9,894 nucleotides of DNA from an uncultured Clostridia bacterium. Its GTDB lineage: Bacteria; Bacillota; Clostridia; Oscillospirales; Ruminococcaceae. Shown here piece after piece: positions 1 to 8,090 of this stretch. Below the pieces are notes generated by a model. That model saw nothing but the letters and a program-made list of their open reading frames with translations, did no database searches and was not told the origin of the DNA. Numbering within the stretch: position 1 is the stretch's first letter; every line of letters starts with the position of its first letter. The position numbers and the translations under genes were made by a program. The stretch spans positions 1-9,894 of the forward strand of contig CANDLP010000054.1 in the NCBI GenBank assembly GCA_947385505.1. The letters run 5' to 3'.

Positions 1-55
1 GTCCCCGACAAAATTTGCTCGAAAATCCACGCACAAATCTTGTGAAGACAGGTTC
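1..55 (+). repeat. Arm of a 55-bp dispersed repeat, cut by the window edge
   Basis: This 55-bp stretch begins GTCCCCGACAAAATTTGCTC and ends TGTGAAGACAGGTTC. Its reverse complement recurs at 264-318 with 53 of 55 bases matching, and a diverged direct copy lies at 369-423 with about 38 of 55 matching. Because the second element (264-423) is two such arms in inverted orientation, this copy is probably the right half of a similar palindrome whose left half lies before the window. A run of codons is open through it, but that reading is a by-product of the repeat and is not a gene. Confidence 0.85.
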
Positions 56-263
56 GTATTTATTTTTCCAAAGAGTTGCAGTAATATTATATAATATTTA
101 TCGGAAAAAAGCAAGGGTTAGGATAAAATTTTCTCAAAATCTTACAAAAAAGAAAAGTTTTTATTATACCGACACATTTTTCGCACAGCTTTGTTAACAA
201 TAGATAAAGCAAAACTTTTTTTCATACGGAAAGGAATAAGTTTGAAAAAACCTGAAAAAATAT
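56..263. other. AT-rich intergenic spacer between two repeat elements
   Basis: I see no credible gene in this 208-bp stretch. It is AT-rich and contains a perfect TATAAT at 90-95 without a good -35 at the right distance, a weak promoter candidate at 142-169, and a perfect 10-bp palindrome TTGTTAACAA at 191-200 that could be a protein-binding site. A-runs just before 264 (TTGAAAAAA and CTGAAAAAA) are loosely mirrored by the T-run after 423 and by the TATTTTTCC after the arm at 1-55, so the repeat element may extend a little beyond the arms. Confidence 0.5.
142..169 (+). promoter_or_regulatory. Weak sigma-A promoter candidate
   Basis: TTACAA at 142-147 and TTATAC at 164-169 are 16 bp apart, an acceptable but imperfect sigma-A-like pair in an AT-rich context. 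If used, the transcript would run through the palindrome at 264-423 and into the glucan synthase gene at 532, giving a leader of roughly 350 bases. No better promoter is visible between 424 and 531. AT-rich DNA yields such pairs by chance, so this is tentative. Confidence 0.25.
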
Positions 264-423
264 GAACCTGTCTTCACATGATTTGTGCGCGGATTTTCGA
301 GCAAATTTTGTCGGGGACAAGGCAAATTTTCGCAGGCTTGCTGCCGCAAGTCAAGAAAATTTAACGCAGTCATCGGCAGAATTTGCCGAAAAGACGCGTG
401 CAATATCTTGTGAAGACAGGTTC
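264..423. repeat. 160-bp nested palindrome (MITE-like element)
   Basis: The left arm (264-318) and right arm (369-423) are inverted copies of one 55-bp repeat. The outermost 15 bp are a perfect inverted pair (GAACCTGTCTTCACA with TGTGAAGACAGGTTC) and the rest matches at about two thirds of positions. The 50-bp centre is itself palindromic: AAATTTTC at 324-331 pairs with GAAAATTT at 355-362, and CTTG 337-340 pairs with CAAG 347-350 around a CTGCCG loop. Small size, terminal inverted repeats and no coding capacity fit a miniature inverted-repeat transposable element or a similar dispersed palindrome. I see no clear target-site duplication. It ends 108 bp before the glucan synthase start, so it could also fold in that gene's leader RNA. 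Confidence 0.75.
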
Positions 424-460
424 TGTGTTTTTTCAAGCCGTCATGTTTGCGCCGAATGCA

Positions 461-492
461 CATATGCCAAGGGAAGACGCATATGCCAAAGG
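461..492 (+). repeat. Short tandem direct repeat in the leader of the glucan synthase gene
   Basis: CATATGCCAA occurs at 461-470 and again at 480-489, an exact 19-bp offset, each copy followed by a G-containing run (GGG and AGG). Two copies of a 10-bp word spaced just under two helical turns could be a regulator-binding site or a small duplication. It lies 40-70 bp before the start codon, between the palindrome and the ribosome binding site. No regulator is known from the sequence. Confidence 0.4.
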
Positions 493-505
493 TAAAAACT
501 TCCTC

Positions 506-521
506 AGGAGGAAAGGAAAGG
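506..521 (+). promoter_or_regulatory. Ribosome binding region of the glucan synthase gene
   Basis: A perfect AGGAGG at 506-511 lies 20 bases before the ATG at 532, farther than usual. A second purine-rich stretch, AGGAAAGG at 514-521, is 10 bases from the ATG and is better placed. No other in-frame ATG, GTG or TTG between 506 and 532 would suit AGGAGG better, so the ATG at 532 is retained as the start. Confidence 0.55.
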
Positions 522-531
522 TCATATAAAA

Positions 532-3500
532 ATGTCTCGGAAAAATGCCGCAAATACCGCCGTAAGGGGAACGGTCTTTTTAAAAAGCTTAAAAAAGACC
601 GAAAAGCTTCTTCGCGGCGATAAAATATTAAATGAAAATCACCTTTTTGAAAGGGAAATAAAAGGACTTATAAAATCCGCGCCTTATATGTATTTTACTT
701 TAAAAGAAGGGGTCAGGGAAAGCCGTGATAAAAAAACCTGCGCAAGTCTTGATGAAAATCTTCCCGCGCTTGGTGCTGAGATCTGCCGTCTTAATGACAT
801 AAACGACAAAACAGTTTCCGAGCTTATATACACTTTATCTCAGACCCGATATATAAGCGAGGAGGAACTGAACAGTCTTATATGGCAGACAAAGCTTTGT
901 ATTGTTCTTAAAGCGGCTTCGGACATTGAGGACTCAAAGCTTTATCTTGATAAAATGTACAGGGTAAAGGAACTGGACGAAAACGCTTTGGAGAAGCTCA
1001 GCCCGCTTCATCAGGCTTTTCTGTTTGACGGAATATACGTAAAATCTTCAAAGGAAACCAGAAGGGAATACCGCGCCAAGACCGCCCTTATTTCAAGGCT
1101 GACGGGAATCGAGGAAAGACAGTACACCTCCGAGATAACCAAAAGAGCCCTATTGGACGATTTACACATAGGACAGGTGATAGAAGAAGATTACCGAAAT
1201 ATTTATCCTTTCGGGAATGCTAAAGCGTATGTGTGGACGCAGCTGGGCGCCGCTCTTGCTTTGTCGGTCTTAACGGGGATTTTTACAAGACTGTGGGTCA
1301 TACCTATAAGTTTTTTTCCGTTATGGGGGGCGGTGAAGTCTGCTGCCGACCTGATAATGTCGCGTTTTGCCCGGTCACACCCGCTTTCGAGGATAGAAAT
1401 AGGCGAAGCGCTGCCTGAAGAGGGGCTTACCCTTTGCGCAATGTCCGCGCTTGTTTCCGACGAGGAAGGGTTAAGGGACGCGCTTTTGCGGCTTAAGACC
1501 GCTAAGCTTAAAAATCCCGCCGAAGGTATTTTTTTCTGCATCCTGTGTGACCTTGCTCCTTCGGACAGTGAAATAAAGGAAGGTGATGAAAAGCTTTTCG
1601 GCGAAGGTGAGGAGCTTAGGAAACTTATTTTCCCCGAGTGCTGTGTTATTTTCCGCAAAAGGGTATACTCCAAGACCATGAATAAATATCAGGGCTTTGA
1701 CCGCAAAAGAGGAGCGATTGAGGAGTTGGTGAAATATCTTTGCGGCGGAGAGGGGAATTTTTATCGGGTATTGGGGAATGTTTCCCCGTTAAGAGAGTGT
1801 AAGTTTATTGCCGCTTTGGATCTTGACACGATACCGCTTATGGACAGCATAAAGGAATTGGCGGCCATTGCCCTTCACCCTTTGAATAAGGATTACGGGA
1901 TAATCGTTCCCCGCTGTACCTCCACGCTGAGCTCCACGCTTAAAACCCCGTTTGCCCGCGCTATGGCGGGAAACGGCGGGGTAAGCTGCGTCTCCGCCTA
2001 TGACAGCTTCGGGGGAGAATTTTACTTTGACCTTTTCGGAGAGGGGATATTCTGCGGCAAAGGGTTAATACGAAAAGAGAATTTTTTAAAGGATTGCTGC
2101 GATAAATTCCGTCCCGAAAGGGTATTGTCCCACGATATTTTAGAGGGCGGGCTTACGGGAGCAGCCTATGCGGGAGATGTGGAGTTTTCAGACAGCTTTC
2201 CGCCTTCCTCAAAGGCGTATTTTAAAAGAGCCCATCGTTGGATCAGAGGAGATTTTCAGAATTTCAGGCATATATTCAGAAAAGACTTTTCCATTCTTAC
2301 GAAATTTAAACTTCTGGATAATATAAGACGAGGGCTTCATCCTGTTTTTTGCCTTTCCTTATTATTTTTGTCCTGTTTTGTGAAAAACGGCTTTATTTTG
2401 AGCATTGCCGCCTATCTGTCGCTGCTTTTGCCCTTTATTCCGCCGCTGGTGTCATCTGCGGCGAGGGGGCTTTATTTTGGCGTAAAACGGCGTTTTTATT
2501 CGCCAATAGTCAGCGAGGTGAAACAGCTTGCCTCCAAAGCAATACTGGAGGTTATGACTTTGTCCAAAGCGGCGCTTGTTTCGTTAGACGCTTTGGTAAA
2601 GACCCTGTGGCGAAATCTGATATCAAAGCGGAACCTTTTACAGTGGACCACCAGCGGTTTTTTTGAAAAAACGGCGTTTATCGGGGGGGCATGGCACCTT
2701 TTGCCTGCGTTTCTCCTGTCCGCCTTTCTTATGTTTTTGTGCATTTATCGGGGAGAATACTCCGTCTTTCCCGCCGCCCTGCTGATGTGCGCCGCCCTTC
2801 CGTTTTTTATGTATTCGGATAAGCCGAGAAACAGCTTTACGCCTTCGCTTAACGAAGCGGCAAAGAAGGAGCTTTTGTCTCAGACGGAAAAAATGTGGAG
2901 CTTTTACAGGGATCATATCGGTTCCGATACCTCATGGCTGCCCCCCGACAACGTTCAGTACAGACCTGTTTACCGCGTCTGCCCCAGAACGTCTCCCACA
3001 AATATCGGAATGTATCTTTTGTCAGCGGCGGCGGTTTACGAATTGGGAATAATTACGGGAGAGGAATTTACGGGACTTGCGGAAAAGGCGATGGATTCCA
3101 TCGAAAAACTCCCCAAGTGGCGGGGGAATCTGTACAACTGGTATGATCTCGCTTCCCTTAAGCCCGTGTCGGGCTTCGTATCCTCGGTGGACAGCGGCAA
3201 CTTCTTTTGCTGTATTATAGCGGTAAAGGAATGTTTAAGGGTAAACGGACTTTCTTCTGCCCTTAAGCAAAGGCTTGAGCTTATTATAAACGCCACAAGG
3301 CTTTCCGAATTTTACCGGGAAAGAAACAAGCTTTTCAGCATAGGCTACGATACCGAAAAAGACGAGCTGTCCCATCACAATTACGATATGCTGATGTCGG
3401 AGGCAAGGCTTTTAAGCTATGCCGCCATCGCCACGGGACAGGCGCCTAAATCCCATTGGCGGGCGCTGTCACGAACCATGTCCAGAAGCGGCGCCTATGC

Positions 3501-6500
3501 GGGGGCGGTAGCGTGGACGGGAACAATGTTCGAGTTTTTTATGCCTGAGCTTTTGATAACCTCAAAGGAGGGGAGCATGTGCTATGAAGCTCTGAAATAC
3601 GCCTTTCACTGTCAGAAGCGGAGACATACGCCCTTCGGAATTTCCGAAAGCGGCTATTACGCTTTTGACAGCGAGCTTAACTATCAGTATAAAGCCCACG
3701 GGGTTCAGAAAACCGCCCTTAAGGGGGGAATGGACAGCGAGTGTGTTATAAGCCCCTATTCCAGTTATCTCACATTGTCTATGGAACCGCTGGAAAGCTG
3801 GAACAACCTGTGCCGCCTTGAAAAGGAGGGAGCCTTTGATCCTAAGTACGGATTTTACGAAGCGGTGGATTACACAAGGCGGCGGGTGGGAAGAAAGGCG
3901 GCGGTTATACAAAGCCATATGGCTCACCATGTGGGAATGAGCATAGCGGGCGCGGCCAATCTTTTAAAGGATAATATCTGCTCCAAGCTGTTTTTAAGTG
4001 ACGAAAGGATAAAAAGAGCGGAGGAGCTTTCGGAGGAAAAAGTTATGGCAGGAGAAAAAATATTGAATTCCGTTCCAAGTCAAAGCGAGGAAAGAACGCC
4101 TAAGGAAAAAGAAGAAATCAAGGAACAGAAGCTTTTCTGTTCTCCCGTAAATCCTCTCAGCGGCGGCAGCCTTACTTTATTTACTTCCGCCAACGGTATG
4201 TTTAAGGGTATTTACAGGGGCGTAAAAACGGAAGTTAGTACGGTAAACGGCAATACGGATTCCCGCAGTTATCTTGACCGCCCTCACGGGGCTTTTTACG
4301 GATTCTGCGACGGAAGCGAAGTTTATCCATTCTTTTATCATCCCAAATTTAAAATGAAGCCCACAACGGTTTTTTCTGACAGGGAGACACTATACAAAGG
4401 CGAGGAAAAAGGTCTGATTTACGAAATGAGGGTAAGAGCGGAACAAAACGCGGAAATACGCACTTTCAGCGTAAAAAACAAGAGCCGTTCAAAAAAGCAG
4501 CTTACTCTTTGCCTTTACAGCGAACCTACGCTGGCAAAGGAATCAGACTATTCAGCTCATCCTATGTTTATGGATCTGTTTTTAAAAATAGAGTATGACA
4601 AAGAAAATAAGCTTTTTGTATTTTACCGCAAGGAAAGAGACGAAGACAAAGTGACCGCCTGCGCCGCCGGATTTTATGAGGAGGCGGACTTCACCTATTG
4701 TTTTTCCAAAGAGGAGTGTCTCGGTTTTTCGCCGTTTTCGTTTTTTGATAAAGCTCTTTTAAGGGAATGCTACGACCGAGCCATTCCTTCACCCTGTCTT
4801 TTTGTAAAGGACGATATAACGGTGGACGCGGGGGAAACTAAGAAGATCGCCTTCTTTTACTGCTACGCCGACAGCGTGGAAGAGGCAAAAAAGGCGGCGT
4901 TAAGGTTAAGGAGCGGCGGAATCGGGATTAAGGAAGATTTTGCCCCTTCGCCTTTGGCTTTGTCTACCGTTCACGGACGTATCGCCTCGGTTACTCTTCC
5001 CGCTTTGCTGTACGGTGAAACAGAGGAAAAAATAATCCTTGGCGCGAGGAAGGAAAATTGTCTTGACAAAAGCGCTTTATGGGGATATTCCATATCGGGG
5101 GATTATCCGCTGATTACCGCAAAGGCGGAGGAAACAAAAACAATGGTGCTTTTAAAACAGGGGCTTGACCGCTGCGGAGTAAAATGCGACCTTATAATAC
5201 TGTGTGAAAACGCTCTTGAAAAAAGCGGGGCGGAAGGCGAACTTATTGGTCTGGGACGGGCGTTTGTGAGATCGGAGCTTGCTCCGGAAATACTGACTCT
5301 TATATATGCTCTTTCGGCCAGAACCGAGTTAAAAAACTCCCTAATACAGCAGGCGAACGGAAAAACGGAGCAAAGACCGCCGCTGAAAATAAGGCAATGC
5401 TCCCACAAAAAAGAGGAAAGCCGCTTTACCGACGACGGCTATATTGTAAGCAGAGAGGATGATATACGCTGTAATATCCTTTCCAATGCCCGCTTCGGTA
5501 CACTTTTGTCGCAGAACAGTCTCGGCTTCACGTGGGCTTTGAACAGCAGGGAAAACAAGCTCACCCCATGGGAAAACGATCCCATATCGGATAACGGAAA
5601 CGAAATGCTGCTTTTAAAAAGCGGCAATGTCTTATACGATATTATAAGGGGAAGCTTGGCGGAATTTACACCTCAGTATTGCTCTTATAAGGCGCATGAA
5701 GGTTGTATCGAATCGGAAACGTCGGTAAAGGTATACTCAAAGGGCTTAGGAAAAGAGCTGACGGTAAGCCTTTTAAACACCTCGGACAGCGAGCAGAAAC
5801 TTGAGCTTATTTACAAGATCGCGCCCGTTTTGGGAGACCGAATCAACGGCTCTATGCCGGTGGCGGAAACGGAAAACGGCGCGCTGATTATTACCAATTC
5901 CCAAAATCTCAATTACAAGGGCGCGGCTGTAGTGTACTGCAATAAAAAAGCGCGTTATTCCTTTTCAGAAGAGGAAATAAGGAGCGGGGATTTTTCAAAG
6001 TGTACTGAGGAAACAGGTCGGGTAAACGCGGAAACGGTAGGAGTTATAGTGCCAATTATACTGCCGCCGAGAGAAAAACTCAGGATACGCTATATTTTAG
6101 GTTACTGTGAAAACAGGGCGGAAGCGGCAAAGTCGGTAAAGGCTCTGGACGGCACGCCTTGCGGTCCGATTTATGAGAACAGCATCGAGATATCCACTCC
6201 GGACGGAAACTTAAACAGACTGTTCAACACATGGCTGCCTCATCAGGCTTTATCCTGCCGCATTTGGGGCAGGACGGGCTTCTATCAGAACGGCGGCGGT
6301 TTCGGATTCAGGGATCAGCTTCAGGACTGTCTCGCCGTAATGTACCTGTCGCCGAAGATCGCTTTGGAGCACATTCTGCGCTGCTGCCAAAGCCAGTTCC
6401 CCGAAGGGGATGTTCTGCACTGGTGGCATGAATTCACCTGCGGAAACCTTAACAAAAAGGTAGGCGTAAGGACAAGGTGCAGCGACGACCTTTTATGGCT

Positions 6501-7662
6501 CCCATTCACCGCCTGCGAATTCGCGGAGGTATTCGGAAGCGCATTAAAGGATGATTTTCGGTATATTAACGGTGATTTCTGGGGTATTGAAACCGAATAC
6601 TGTACGGGGCCTCAGCTGCCTGAGGATAAAAGCGAGCTTTTTATGGAGGCGTCCGGAGACGGAGGAAAGGAGAGTATATTCGAGCACTGTAAAAAGGCTA
6701 TGGAAAAGGGCTTTAACAAAGGCAAGAACGGGCTTCTGAAAATGGGGAGCGGCGACTGGAACGATGGGTATAACCGCGTGGGGGAGAAAGGGAACGGCGA
6801 AAGCGTGTGGCTATCAATGTTCTATATCCTGTGCGGAAGAAGATTTGCTCCGGTGGCGCGTGAAAGAGGAGAAGGGGCGTATGCGGAGGAGCTGGAAAAA
6901 AATATCGCCGATCTTTGCGTAGCCATAGAAGAAAACGCGTGGGACGGGGATCATTATCTGAGGGCGTTTTATGACAATGGAGAAAAAATGGGAGCAAACG
7001 AAAGCGAGGCCTGTAAGATCGACCTTTTGCCTCAGGCCTTTGCCGCGCTTTGCGGACTTCCCGACACAAAAAGAGTAGTTACCGCTTCAAATACAGCGTG
7101 GGAACAGCTTGTGGACAAGAAGAACGGTATAATAAAACTGTTTGCGCCGCCGTTCGACAACGGTTCCGAAAGCGTACAGGATCCGGGATATGTTAAATCT
7201 TATCCCATAGGCGTAAGGGAAAACGGGGGACAATATACCCACGGCGCGGTATGGTACTGTATTTCCTGTTTTGAACTGGGGCAGAATAAGAGAGGGTTTG
7301 AACTGCTTAATATGCTTAATCCTTCTTATAAGGATAAGAGATTCGGAAGGGAACCATATTTTATGACCGCCGATATTTATACTAACCCGCATTGTTACGG
7401 AAGGGGCGGCTGGTCAATGTATACAGGGGCGGCGGGCTGGTATTGGAAATGCGTTTTTGAGGGACTTTTCGGGGTTAAGATAAGGGGAAATAATATCAGC
7501 TTTTCGCCGAGACTGCCGGCGGAATTTGACGGAGCTTCGATAAGAATAAGATTCGGAGGGGGCGAGGTTAACGCGACATTCAGATATAAAGGGAAAGGTG
7601 AGAATGATGTAAAAGTGGGGTTGGAAAACGGAGTAGTAAAGGAGGTGGAGGTGGGATTTTAA
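532..7662 (+). CDS. Cyclic beta-1,2-glucan synthase (GT84-GH189-GH94), compact form
   Basis: This 2376-residue membrane protein should polymerise UDP-glucose into beta-1,2-glucan and close it into rings. Residues 1-230 are a soluble helical N-terminus. Hydrophobic segments lie near 233-265, 602-642 and 715-762 and flank the glycosyltransferase core, which shows DLD at 430-432, HDILEGG at 534-540 and RAHRWIRGD at 566-574 (the QxxRW-like motif). Residues about 770-1150 match the middle cyclising (transglycosylating) GH189 domain, with WTGTMFE 995-1001, GISES 1036-1040, YGFYEAVDY 1106-1114 and MAHHVGMS 1130-1137. After a charged linker (about 1160-1200), the GH94 part contains a beta-sandwich region and, from about 1889, the catalytic barrel with GFGFRDQLQD, DWNDG 2075-2079 and THG with His 2237. 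Known family members such as Agrobacterium ChvB, Rhizobium NdvB and Brucella Cgs are about 2800-2870 residues, so this copy is some 450 shorter, partly before the GT core. No frameshift is seen. No glucan exporter gene is in the window. The family call is firm; actual ring formation is inferred. Confidence 0.93.
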   Translation: MSRKNAANTAVRGTVFLKSLKKTEKLLRGDKILNENHLFEREIKGLIKSAPYMYFTLKEGVRESRDKKTCASLDENLPALGAEICRLNDINDKTVSELIYTLSQTRYISEEELNSLIWQTKLCIVLKAASDIEDSKLYLDKMYRVKELDENALEKLSPLHQAFLFDGIYVKSSKETRREYRAKTALISRLTGIEERQYTSEITKRALLDDLHIGQVIEEDYRNIYPFGNAKAYVWTQLGAALALSVLTGIFTRLWVIPISFFPLWGAVKSAADLIMSRFARSHPLSRIEIGEALPEEGLTLCAMSALVSDEEGLRDALLRLKTAKLKNPAEGIFFCILCDLAPSDSEIKEGDEKLFGEGEELRKLIFPECCVIFRKRVYSKTMNKYQGFDRKRGAIEELVKYLCGGEGNFYRVLGNVSPLRECKFIAALDLDTIPLMDSIKELAAIALHPLNKDYGIIVPRCTSTLSSTLKTPFARAMAGNGGVSCVSAYDSFGGEFYFDLFGEGIFCGKGLIRKENFLKDCCDKFRPERVLSHDILEGGLTGAAYAGDVEFSDSFPPSSKAYFKRAHRWIRGDFQNFRHIFRKDFSILTKFKLLDNIRRGLHPVFCLSLLFLSCFVKNGFILSIAAYLSLLLPFIPPLVSSAARGLYFGVKRRFYSPIVSEVKQLASKAILEVMTLSKAALVSLDALVKTLWRNLISKRNLLQWTTSGFFEKTAFIGGAWHLLPAFLLSAFLMFLCIYRGEYSVFPAALLMCAALPFFMYSDKPRNSFTPSLNEAAKKELLSQTEKMWSFYRDHIGSDTSWLPPDNVQYRPVYRVCPRTSPTNIGMYLLSAAAVYELGIITGEEFTGLAEKAMDSIEKLPKWRGNLYNWYDLASLKPVSGFVSSVDSGNFFCCIIAVKECLRVNGLSSALKQRLELIINATRLSEFYRERNKLFSIGYDTEKDELSHHNYDMLMSEARLLSYAAIATGQAPKSHWRALSRTMSRSGAYAGAVAWTGTMFEFFMPELLITSKEGSMCYEALKYAFHCQKRRHTPFGISESGYYAFDSELNYQYKAHGVQKTALKGGMDSECVISPYSSYLTLSMEPLESWNNLCRLEKEGAFDPKYGFYEAVDYTRRRVGRKAAVIQSHMAHHVGMSIAGAANLLKDNICSKLFLSDERIKRAEELSEEKVMAGEKILNSVPSQSEERTPKEKEEIKEQKLFCSPVNPLSGGSLTLFTSANGMFKGIYRGVKTEVSTVNGNTDSRSYLDRPHGAFYGFCDGSEVYPFFYHPKFKMKPTTVFSDRETLYKGEEKGLIYEMRVRAEQNAEIRTFSVKNKSRSKKQLTLCLYSEPTLAKESDYSAHPMFMDLFLKIEYDKENKLFVFYRKERDEDKVTACAAGFYEEADFTYCFSKEECLGFSPFSFFDKALLRECYDRAIPSPCLFVKDDITVDAGETKKIAFFYCYADSVEEAKKAALRLRSGGIGIKEDFAPSPLALSTVHGRIASVTLPALLYGETEEKIILGARKENCLDKSALWGYSISGDYPLITAKAEETKTMVLLKQGLDRCGVKCDLIILCENALEKSGAEGELIGLGRAFVRSELAPEILTLIYALSARTELKNSLIQQANGKTEQRPPLKIRQCSHKKEESRFTDDGYIVSREDDIRCNILSNARFGTLLSQNSLGFTWALNSRENKLTPWENDPISDNGNEMLLLKSGNVLYDIIRGSLAEFTPQYCSYKAHEGCIESETSVKVYSKGLGKELTVSLLNTSDSEQKLELIYKIAPVLGDRINGSMPVAETENGALIITNSQNLNYKGAAVVYCNKKARYSFSEEEIRSGDFSKCTEETGRVNAETVGVIVPIILPPREKLRIRYILGYCENRAEAAKSVKALDGTPCGPIYENSIEISTPDGNLNRLFNTWLPHQALSCRIWGRTGFYQNGGGFGFRDQLQDCLAVMYLSPKIALEHILRCCQSQFPEGDVLHWWHEFTCGNLNKKVGVRTRCSDDLLWLPFTACEFAEVFGSALKDDFRYINGDFWGIETEYCTGPQLPEDKSELFMEASGDGGKESIFEHCKKAMEKGFNKGKNGLLKMGSGDWNDGYNRVGEKGNGESVWLSMFYILCGRRFAPVARERGEGAYAEELEKNIADLCVAIEENAWDGDHYLRAFYDNGEKMGANESEACKIDLLPQAFAALCGLPDTKRVVTASNTAWEQLVDKKNGIIKLFAPPFDNGSESVQDPGYVKSYPIGVRENGGQYTHGAVWYCISCFELGQNKRGFELLNMLNPSYKDKRFGREPYFMTADIYTNPHCYGRGGWSMYTGAAGWYWKCVFEGLFGVKIRGNNISFSPRLPAEFDGASIRIRFGGGEVNATFRYKGKGENDVKVGLENGVVKEVEVGF

Positions 7663-7723
7663 AAAAGGCTAAGACATCTGCGTATATTTAAAATAATTTG
7701 CTGAAAGAAAGGAAAACGAAATT

Positions 7724-7921
7724 ATGACTATACCCGAAAAAGATAACGAAATTCCATTGGGCTTCAGCATGGCGCTGTCCAAGAATAACGCCGCCATGAG
7801 TTACTTTTCCACTCTTACCCCCGCTCACAGACGGGAGGTTATCGCGCATACTCACACTATACGTTCAAAAGAAGAAATGGAGAGGTTTGTTTCGGAGCTT
7901 GACAAAACCAAGTGGATATAA
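7724..7921 (+). CDS. Small conserved-looking protein (65 aa), possibly OmdA/YdeI-like
   Basis: The ATG has GAAAGG 11 bases upstream and lies 61 bp after the glucan synthase stop, with no terminator between, so the two genes are probably co-transcribed. The 65 residues are soluble, with no signal peptide or membrane segment. The pattern PLGFSMALSKNNAAMSYFSTL, then TPAHRREVIAHTHTIRSKEEMERFV, resembles small Clostridia proteins and the C-terminal helical region of the YdeI/OmpD-associated (OmdA) family, in which a Phe-Leu-Pro-like turn is followed by a helix and a basic stretch. That link is from memory of the family pattern, not a search. A functional tie to glucan synthesis is not shown. Coding is supported by the ribosome binding site, the helix-forming pattern and the terminator that follows. 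Confidence 0.75.
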   Translation: MTIPEKDNEIPLGFSMALSKNNAAMSYFSTLTPAHRREVIAHTHTIRSKEEMERFVSELDKTKWI

Positions 7922-7928
7922 TTACTGA

Positions 7929-7961
7929 TGCCATTCCAAATATAGTTCTATAAATATGGCA
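7929..7961 (+). other. Small hairpin before the terminator
   Basis: TGCCAT at 7929-7934 pairs with ATGGCA at 7956-7961, and inside it TATAG pairs with CTATA around a TT loop. No T-run follows, so this is not itself a terminator. It starts 7 bases after the stop codon of the small gene and may protect the 3' end of the transcript. Confidence 0.35.
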
Positions 7962-7969
7962 GTGCAAAG

Positions 7970-8018
7970 CTATACCGCACACAGACCGTTTTACGGCTGT
8001 GCGCGGTATAGTTTTGTT
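7970..8018 (+). terminator. Rho-independent terminator of the glucan synthase unit
   Basis: CTATACCGC at 7970-7978 pairs perfectly with GCGGTATAG at 8003-8011. Inside, CACAG 7980-7984 pairs with CTGTG 7997-8001 and CCG 7986-7988 with CGG 7994-7996 around a TTTTA loop, giving 17 base pairs with one A/C mismatch and one bulged A. TTTTGTT follows directly at 8012-8018. Because the stem is nearly symmetric, weak termination from the other side is possible, but the T-run favours the + strand. Confidence 0.85.
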
Positions 8019-8090
8019 AAATGGTAAAAATCTTATTCTGTTTTTGTGTATTGTATAATATCCTGCATCGTGTAAACTCTCGCGGTGCAT

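Noticed and set aside
264..423. CRISPR array or tRNA-like structure
   Set aside because: There are only two arms, inverted to each other and not direct repeats with unique spacers, and no cloverleaf can be drawn.
194..553. Minus-strand open frame of 119 codons, and plus-strand frames at 15-197 and 262-495
   Set aside because: All three run through the repeat arms and share repeat-derived peptide strings. None has a convincing ribosome binding site, and the first overlaps the glucan synthase start. They are repeat artefacts.
1203..1679. 158-codon minus-strand open frame inside the glucan synthase gene
   Set aside because: It is a shadow of the high-quality + strand coding sequence, lies within an intact domain, and has no recognisable protein pattern.
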